Of a stretch of DNA of 64,000 bases, positions 62,701 to 64,000 are shown piece after piece; positions within the stretch are counted from its first letter, which is position 1; the number at the start of each line of letters is the position of its first letter. Both the position numbers and the translations under genes were made by a program. This stretch comes from Bimastos eiseni (lineage: Eukaryota; Annelida; Clitellata; Crassiclitellata; Lumbricidae): the NCBI GenBank assembly GCA_959347315.1, contig OY365810.1, positions 31,457,476-31,521,475 on the forward strand. Direction: 5' to 3'. The notes below the pieces were generated by a model. The model did no database searches. It was not told the DNA's origin and saw only the letters and a list, made by a program, of their open reading frames with translations.

Positions 62701-63385
62701 CTTTTGTGTATAGTATTTGAAAATTTGTAAAGCACCTCTCTTTGAGTCTAAGCCAATCAGAGATGCTCACATAGCGCTGAGCCCCAGGGAAATGACATCA
62801 ACTAGGATCGTAGAGTTGGTGAAGGGTGGAAGGTCATCACAGAGAGAGGGTCAATGTGTTTGGTCATGGACCTCCTCGCCCAGGTAACAAGAAGGTCATA
62901 GTGAGCCAGAGAGGAAAGAGGACAATGAGAGGCAGCTGAAGTGGGTCGCTGAATAGAGTCACTAAGGTACTTTGGAGATAAAAGCAGGTAAGACCTATAA
63001 ATGAGGAGGAGTAACTGAAACTGAATATGAGCAAAAAAAGGAATAAAGTGGAGGAGGTGAGTCATGTAAGTTGAATCTGAGAAAAATGATGAGACAGACA
63101 ATCAGCCTGGCAGCTGCAATTAGTTCTAATTGTAAGAGGGGATAGATGCAGTTATGGATAATAGAAAGAAAACGACAGAAAAATAGGTTACTACATTAAA
63201 CAAATCAACATAGAGAAGACAATACATACATGATTGCCAAGGTATTGTTCTGGTGCAATCCAGTAGACAGCCTCGCTATTGTCTATGATTTGGTTCTCTA
63301 TCTGATTGGCATCAATTCGATTGCCTGATCTGCTCAATGAAGGTCTTCTAAGGTTGGTCAGACCCCAGCCGTCCATGCTTATGAC
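33174..63385 (-). CDS. LAMA5: Laminin alpha chain, alpha3/alpha5 class (LAMA5-like), 3' part of gene, 40 exons
   Basis: Secreted basement-membrane glycoprotein chain that pairs with beta and gamma chains through a coiled coil and binds integrins, dystroglycan and heparan sulfate through five C-terminal LG domains. Forty exons join in phase into 2041 codons and a TAG at 33174-33176. Order seen: L4 domain, LE EGF-like repeats with eight-cysteine spacing, about 570 residues of heptad-rich coiled coil beginning at [16 protein letters not shown]1-3, a Pro/Thr-rich linker ([11 protein letters not shown]), and LG4-5. The LE run of the type CGPAS...[12 protein letters not shown] followed by ECDNC...LLMDDID matches vertebrate LAMA5 better than LAMA1/2, which I recall as lacking this run. 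The N-terminal LN domain and earlier LE repeats would lie beyond 64000. Orthology to LAMA5 as against a shared alpha3/5 ancestor is unresolved. Confidence 0.95.
33629..33685. mobile_element. TTAA-flanked hairpin MITE, copy 1
   Basis: 57-bp near-palindrome CCCTTTAATGACCAGC...GCTGGTCGTTAAAGGG preceded by TTAA. It lies just upstream (laminin sense) of the last laminin exon. Confidence 0.75.
34655..34777 (-). CDS. LAMA5: Laminin alpha window exon 39: LG5
   Basis: Acceptor GTGTTCTTAG, donor [25 protein letters not shown], ending at DPLYVGGVP. Confidence 0.93.
35004..35103 (-). CDS. LAMA5: Laminin alpha window exon 38: LG5
   Basis: Acceptor TTGCATTTAAG, donor GTATGT; ends in phase 1. [20 protein letters not shown] and [10 protein letters not shown]. 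Confidence 0.92.
35364..35509 (-). CDS. LAMA5: Laminin alpha window exon 37: LG5
   Basis: Acceptor GTCGTTAAAAG, donor [39 protein letters not shown]. Ends in phase 0. Confidence 0.92.
35668..35702. repeat. (TA)n microsatellite
   Basis: About 17 TA dinucleotides in a laminin intron between window exons 36 and 37. Confidence 0.95.
36815..36968 (-). CDS. LAMA5: Laminin alpha window exon 36: end of LG4, start of LG5
   Basis: Acceptor TTATTTGCAG, donor GTAGGT; ends in phase 1. [19 protein letters not shown] and VGECSS close LG4; [12 protein letters not shown] opens LG5. The alternative donor GTATTC four bases downstream does not fit the next phase. Confidence 0.9.
37501..37668 (-). CDS. LAMA5: Laminin alpha window exon 35: LG4
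   Basis: Acceptor AATTGCAG, donor GTATCA, 56 codons. [17 protein letters not shown] and [16 protein letters not shown]. Confidence 0.94.
38319..38508 (-). CDS. LAMA5: Laminin alpha window exon 34: LG4
   Basis: Acceptor AACTTCAACAG, donor GTGAGT; ends in phase 0. [20 protein letters not shown] and VYSDGQWHT. Confidence 0.94.
38641..38760. repeat. 63-bp tandem duplication
   Basis: GTAAATTAATACTAGACATT and following bases occur at 38641 and 38704 with very few differences. Laminin intron. Confidence 0.9.
38886..39021 (-). CDS. LAMA5: Laminin alpha window exon 33: linker end and LG4 start
   Basis: Acceptor GGTGTAG, donor GTAGGT; phase 1 to phase 2. [20 protein letters not shown], then [12 protein letters not shown], the first LG4 strands. 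Confidence 0.92.
39532..39677 (-). CDS. LAMA5: Laminin alpha window exon 32: end of LG3 and LG3-LG4 linker
   Basis: Acceptor TGCTTTCAG, donor GTGGGC. After LSSCHIP the sequence becomes the Pro/Thr-rich linker [20 protein letters not shown]. In several vertebrate alpha chains this linker is cut after secretion; whether that happens here is unknown. Confidence 0.92.
40083..40265 (-). CDS. LAMA5: Laminin alpha window exon 31: LG3
   Basis: Acceptor GTGTTCTAG, donor [35 protein letters not shown] and [12 protein letters not shown]. Confidence 0.93.
41696..41841 (-). CDS. LAMA5: Laminin alpha window exon 30: LG3
   Basis: Acceptor TATTTACAG, donor GTGAGT; ends in phase 2. [18 protein letters not shown] and [17 protein letters not shown]. 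Confidence 0.93.
41854..41926. repeat. (CAAT)n microsatellite
   Basis: Imperfect CAAT tetranucleotides beside laminin window exon 30. Similar stretches occur at 43210-43230, 54395-54450 and 60888-60900. Confidence 0.9.
42317..42472 (-). CDS. LAMA5: Laminin alpha window exon 29: start of LG3
   Basis: Acceptor GTGAATGCAG, donor GTATTG, 52 codons. [20 protein letters not shown] is the LG strand pattern F-x-T-x-x-x-(D/N)-G-L-(L/I)-(F/Y). Confidence 0.93.
42806..42920 (-). CDS. LAMA5: Laminin alpha window exon 28: end of LG2
   Basis: Acceptor ATTCTTCTAG, donor [25 protein letters not shown] through LPGCPE gives the LG2 disulfide cysteines. Phase 0 end. Confidence 0.92.
42971..43174 (-). mobile_element. 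tRNA-derived SINE, copy 4
   Basis: Same family, in the intron between laminin window exons 27 and 28 and in sense with that gene. B box GGGTTCGACCC on the minus strand. A short internal deletion removes part of the body. Confidence 0.87.
43453..43549 (-). CDS. LAMA5: Laminin alpha window exon 27: LG2
   Basis: Acceptor ACTTGTGCAG, donor GTCAGT; ends in phase 2. [20 protein letters not shown], then FGGFKG, the LG GG motif. A donor four bases later (GTATTC) would break the frame into exon 28. Confidence 0.88.
44252..44586 (-). CDS. LAMA5: Laminin alpha window exon 26: LG2
   Basis: Acceptor TATTTATACAG, donor GTGAGC. It spans most of LG2, with [17 protein letters not shown] and [13 protein letters not shown]. 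The donor at 44251 was preferred over GTAGGT at 44223 because only the former keeps the next exon in frame. Confidence 0.9.
44992..45119 (-). CDS. LAMA5: Laminin alpha window exon 25: end of LG1
   Basis: Acceptor GAATTTAG, donor [26 protein letters not shown] and VKGC supply the two cysteines of the LG disulfide. Confidence 0.94.
45369..46029. mobile_element. hAT-like MITE, 661 bp, in laminin intron
   Basis: Terminal inverted repeats TAGGGCATAACCG at both ends and a perfect 8-bp flanking duplication CTTTCTGA (45361-45368, 46030-46037). No transposase ORF seen. It lies between laminin window exons 24 and 25. Confidence 0.85.
46071..46165. repeat. 19-bp tandem repeat, five copies
   Basis: GACATTTCTCAAGCAGAAA five times exactly end to end with one or two changes, starting 33 bases after the right target duplication of the 661-bp MITE. 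Confidence 0.93.
46890..47030 (+). mobile_element. LINE 3' end
   Basis: CTCGACCATGCTGGAGTTGG and CACCTCTGAGTTGGTCCCTT match the terminal segment of the other LINE tails. Laminin intron, next to exon 24. Confidence 0.6.
47071..47218 (-). CDS. LAMA5: Laminin alpha window exon 24: LG1
   Basis: Acceptor TGATCATAG, donor [25 protein letters not shown], ending with [14 protein letters not shown], the (F/Y)-(V/I)-GG-(I/L)-P LG motif. Confidence 0.95.
47528..47658 (-). CDS. LAMA5: Laminin alpha window exon 23: LG1
   Basis: Acceptor TTTTGTCTAG, donor [26 protein letters not shown], then [13 protein letters not shown], the typical LG ...DG-x-WH core. Confidence 0.95.
48281..48485 (-). mobile_element. 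tRNA-derived SINE, copy 5
   Basis: Same family, in the intron between laminin window exons 22 and 23. B box GGGTTCGACTC on the minus strand. The tail side shows ATTGT-type repeats (ACAATACAATACAA on +). Confidence 0.87.
48650..48811 (-). CDS. LAMA5: Laminin alpha window exon 22: start of LG1
   Basis: Acceptor TTACCTTATAG, donor GTAAGA, 54 codons. It begins [20 protein letters not shown] (vertebrate [20 protein letters not shown]), the first strands of LG1. Confidence 0.94.
49424..49764 (-). CDS. LAMA5: Laminin alpha window exon 21: end of coiled coil
   Basis: Acceptor GCTGTAG, donor GTGAGG, 341 bases. It runs from [17 protein letters not shown] through [18 protein letters not shown] to ARDQANL. 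The copy at 19510-19848 is two bases shorter. Confidence 0.94.
50140..50225. repeat. Imperfect (TATG)n/(TAAG)n low-complexity stretch
   Basis: Alternating ATGTA and GTAAG tetramers and pentamers in the laminin intron before window exon 20. Confidence 0.85.
50395..50511 (-). CDS. LAMA5: Laminin alpha window exon 20: coiled coil
   Basis: Acceptor GTCTGTACAG, donor GTATAG, 117 bases. [21 protein letters not shown] same-length copy lies at 20546-20662. Confidence 0.92.
51053..51146 (-). CDS. LAMA5: Laminin alpha window exon 19: coiled coil
   Basis: Acceptor TTGTTGTAG, donor GTAAGA; ends in phase 1. [21 protein letters not shown] diverged copy of this exon lies at 22762-22852. Confidence 0.92.
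51899..52037 (-). CDS. LAMA5: Laminin alpha window exon 18: coiled coil
   Basis: Acceptor TTTGTTTCAG, donor [26 protein letters not shown] aligns with vertebrate [20 protein letters not shown]. Confidence 0.93.
52453..52725. repeat. 62-bp tandem repeat copying a splice donor
   Basis: Five units with ACCTTTCCAACATTTCTGCC starting at 52458, 52520, 52582, 52644 and 52706. The last unit overlaps the 3' end of laminin window exon 17, so every unit carries 18 exon-like bases and the donor GTAATAG or a near variant on the minus strand. Confidence 0.93.
52708..52865 (-). CDS. LAMA5: Laminin alpha window exon 17: coiled coil
   Basis: Acceptor GACTGTAG, donor GTAATA; ends in phase 2. It contains [20 protein letters not shown]. 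Its last 18 bases and donor are copied several times in the following intron (see the 62-bp repeat). Confidence 0.92.
53274..53390 (-). CDS. LAMA5: Laminin alpha window exon 16: coiled coil
   Basis: Acceptor TACTTTGTAG, donor GTGAGT, 39 codons in phase 0: [20 protein letters not shown] and following. Confidence 0.9.
53845..54038 (-). CDS. LAMA5: Laminin alpha window exon 15: coiled coil
   Basis: Acceptor TTAATTTAAG, donor GTAAGA, ending in phase 0. It includes [20 protein letters not shown] and one N-R-T glycosylation site. Confidence 0.9.
54705..54875 (-). CDS. LAMA5: Laminin alpha window exon 14: coiled coil
   Basis: Acceptor GACATTGCAG, donor GTAGGT. It contains [20 protein letters not shown], comparable to [20 protein letters not shown] of vertebrate alpha5. 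Confidence 0.92.
55225..55286. mobile_element. TTAA-flanked hairpin MITE, copy 2
   Basis: CACTTTAACAACCAGC...GCTGGTTGTTAAAGCG with TTAA on both sides (55221-55224 and 55287-55290). It shares the TTTCCCATA core with the other copies. Confidence 0.8.
55438..55552 (-). CDS. LAMA5: Laminin alpha window exon 13: coiled coil
   Basis: Acceptor TTGTTTCAG, donor GTAATT; ends in phase 1. The heptad-rich peptide contains [20 protein letters not shown]. Confidence 0.9.
55796..56055 (-). CDS. LAMA5: Laminin alpha window exon 12: start of coiled coil
   Basis: Acceptor TTTTGTCTAG, donor [25 protein letters not shown] opens the domain II/I coiled coil; the Cys pair is where interchain disulfides form in laminins. 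Two N-x-S/T sites (HNIT, INRT) are visible. Confidence 0.93.
56310..56530 (+). mobile_element. LINE 3' fragment
   Basis: CCCACACTATGGAATGACCT encodes PTLWND, the W-N-x-L-P block, followed by a decayed tail with AGGTGCTTTACAAAT. Laminin intron. Confidence 0.65.
56628..56765 (-). CDS. LAMA5: Laminin alpha window exon 11: last LE repeat
   Basis: Acceptor GGTTTTTCAG, donor GTGAGC. It encodes [19 protein letters not shown] and ends [14 protein letters not shown] before the coiled coil. Confidence 0.95.
57056..57236 (-). CDS. LAMA5: Laminin alpha window exon 10: LE repeats
   Basis: Acceptor TGTTTGACAG, donor GTGAGT. It has [20 protein letters not shown], the part most like vertebrate LAMA5. Confidence 0.95.
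57500..57740 (-). mobile_element. LINE RT fragment
   Basis: Minus strand holds [12 protein letters not shown] and [14 protein letters not shown], corresponding to the SRLDYCNSLLxGLP and LHWLPVxxRIxFK blocks of non-LTR retrotransposons. Laminin intron. Confidence 0.75.
57888..57988 (-). CDS. LAMA5: Laminin alpha window exon 9: LE repeat
   Basis: Acceptor GTTCATCATAG, donor [25 protein letters not shown], then [16 protein letters not shown]; ends in phase 0. Confidence 0.94.
58687..58898 (-). CDS. LAMA5: Laminin alpha window exon 8: LE repeats
   Basis: Acceptor GTTTCCTAG, donor GTAAGG; ends in phase 1. It holds [29 protein letters not shown] and [16 protein letters not shown]. Confidence 0.95.
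58980..59042. mobile_element. TTAA-flanked hairpin MITE, copy 3
   Basis: CCCTTTAACAACCAGC...GCTGGTCGTTAAAGGG, TTAA on the left and CTAA on the right, with core TTTTCCCATA. Confidence 0.78.
59349..59432 (-). CDS. LAMA5: Laminin alpha window exon 7: LE repeat
   Basis: Acceptor TTTGAACAG, donor GTACTA. The joined codon gives NNFAATCQV and then [14 protein letters not shown], the irregular LE repeat with N-x-F-A found in alpha chains. Confidence 0.9.
59840..59958 (-). CDS. LAMA5: Laminin alpha window exon 6: LE repeat
   Basis: Acceptor GATTTTCAG, donor GTATGT; ends in phase 2. [19 protein letters not shown] continues the LE repeat opened in the previous exon. Confidence 0.94.
60280..60502 (-). 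CDS. LAMA5: Laminin alpha window exon 5: end of L4, first LE repeats
   Basis: Acceptor CTGTGTTTAG, donor [15 protein letters not shown] ends L4. Cys-rich [28 protein letters not shown] and CDPDSGECQ follow, the LE pattern. Confidence 0.95.
61019..61140 (-). CDS. LAMA5: Laminin alpha window exon 4: L4 domain
   Basis: Acceptor GGTTTCAG, donor GTAAGA; ends in phase 2. It encodes [20 protein letters not shown], the helix and strand near the end of the L4 fold. Confidence 0.92.
61725..61808 (-). CDS. LAMA5: Laminin alpha window exon 3: L4 domain
   Basis: Acceptor CGTTTTAG, donor GTAGGA, 28 codons in phase 0: [20 protein letters not shown] and following residues. Confidence 0.9.
62391..62489 (-). 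CDS. LAMA5: Laminin alpha window exon 2: L4 domain
   Basis: Acceptor GTATTTCAG, donor GTAAAT, 33 codons. It begins [19 protein letters not shown], the SYGG-x-L strand that follows the preceding exon in all L4 domains. Confidence 0.94.
63230..63385 (-). CDS. LAMA5: Laminin alpha window exon 1: L4 domain
   Basis: Acceptor TTGTTGCAG, donor GTATGT, 52 codons in phase 0. The peptide [14 protein letters not shown] leads into [14 protein letters not shown], a laminin IV signature (Y/W-W-x-A-P-x-x-(F/Y)-L-G). Confidence 0.93.
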
Positions 63386-63549
63386 CTGCAACAAAAAGTC
63401 ATAAATCGGATATCATCCAAACAGATATTCACTCAAACAGATCATGCTCTGTAGCATTTCCTTTAATGATTAATTAACAACTACAGACTAACCAACAGCC
63501 TATATCAATGATATAAATTGCTGACATAATTTATATCATCATCATCATC

Positions 63550-63905
63550 ATGATCCATGGGCTAAAAGCCAGTAGGTGTCCACTTAAAGCTGCCCTAGTC
63601 TGGCGACATCTACTAGACCTAGCTCCTGCCTACCTGATCGAACTTTGCAGTACCACCCTTAACGCTCCCTTCGATCGGCTGAACAAGGTCTCCTATATGT
63701 TCGTCCTGCTCGCACATCCACCAGGCAGAGCCATGCCTTCTCAGTGGTAGGCCCTTGATTTGGAATGGCCTCCCTTTGCTTGATGCTCCGATTCCTTCCT
63801 AGAATCCCTTCTCAGGCATTCCTCTCTCATCTTAAGACGACTATTTGGTCGCGCTGAGTTTGGAAGAGCCTCTGAGTAGTCACCTTGAAGAGGCGCTATA
63901 CACAA
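63550..63905 (+). mobile_element. LINE 3' fragment
   Basis: LDLAPAYLIELCSTTLNAP, then after a frame break VVGPxxWNGLPL-like sequence, ending CACCTTGAAGAGGCGCTATA. Same family as 6975-7200. Confidence 0.78.
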
Positions 63906-64000
63906 ATTCTTGTAATGAAAGAATTTATTTACCAATAAATATCAAAATGATTACTGATTGTCATGATTGTTCATTAAACGTAATGACGACAGACTGAACT

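Overview
This is animal nuclear DNA: two intron-rich genes with consensus GT-AG splice sites face each other tail to tail, separated by transposon and satellite DNA. Repeated short GGCCTA palindromes, many LINE tails ending in GCGCTATA, tRNA-derived SINEs and hAT/piggyBac-type miniature elements suggest a marine invertebrate deuterostome, perhaps an echinoderm. That placement is inference; nothing in the window fixes the species.

Region 1 (1-9191, + strand) holds the 3' part of the gene for the class IA PI3-kinase regulatory subunit (p85 family, PIK3R). Ten exons join in one continuous frame of 479 codons plus stop. They encode the end of what is probably the BH/RhoGAP-like domain, the N-terminal SH2, the inter-SH2 coiled coil, the C-terminal SH2 and a short tail. 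The 5' exons lie before the window.

Region 2 (9192-33173) has no intact gene. It contains several hAT-like elements with 8-bp target duplications, minisatellites, LINE ends, a 2.7-kb array of a 36-bp unit (24878-27566), and a degenerate minus-strand copy of six consecutive laminin exons (17033-22852) with a 2-bp deletion in one of them.

Region 3 (33174-63385, - strand) holds the 3' part of a laminin alpha chain gene of the alpha3/alpha5 class (LAMA5-like). Forty exons, phase-consistent throughout, give 2041 codons and a stop. In order they encode a laminin IV (L4) domain, a tandem run of laminin EGF-like (LE) repeats, about 570 residues of coiled coil that pairs with the beta and gamma chains, LG1-LG3, a Pro/Thr-rich linker, and LG4-LG5. 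The N-terminal part lies beyond 64000. The introns carry LINE tails, SINEs, TTAA-flanked hairpin elements and a 62-bp tandem repeat that copies a splice donor.

The two genes have no direct shared pathway visible here. PIK3R acts in the cytoplasm downstream of receptor tyrosine kinases. Laminin alpha is a secreted basement-membrane chain whose receptors can signal through PI3-kinase, but their adjacency is probably incidental. All exon boundaries were read by eye from splice consensus, phase and homology. Species-level calls and transposon superfamily names need database searches.
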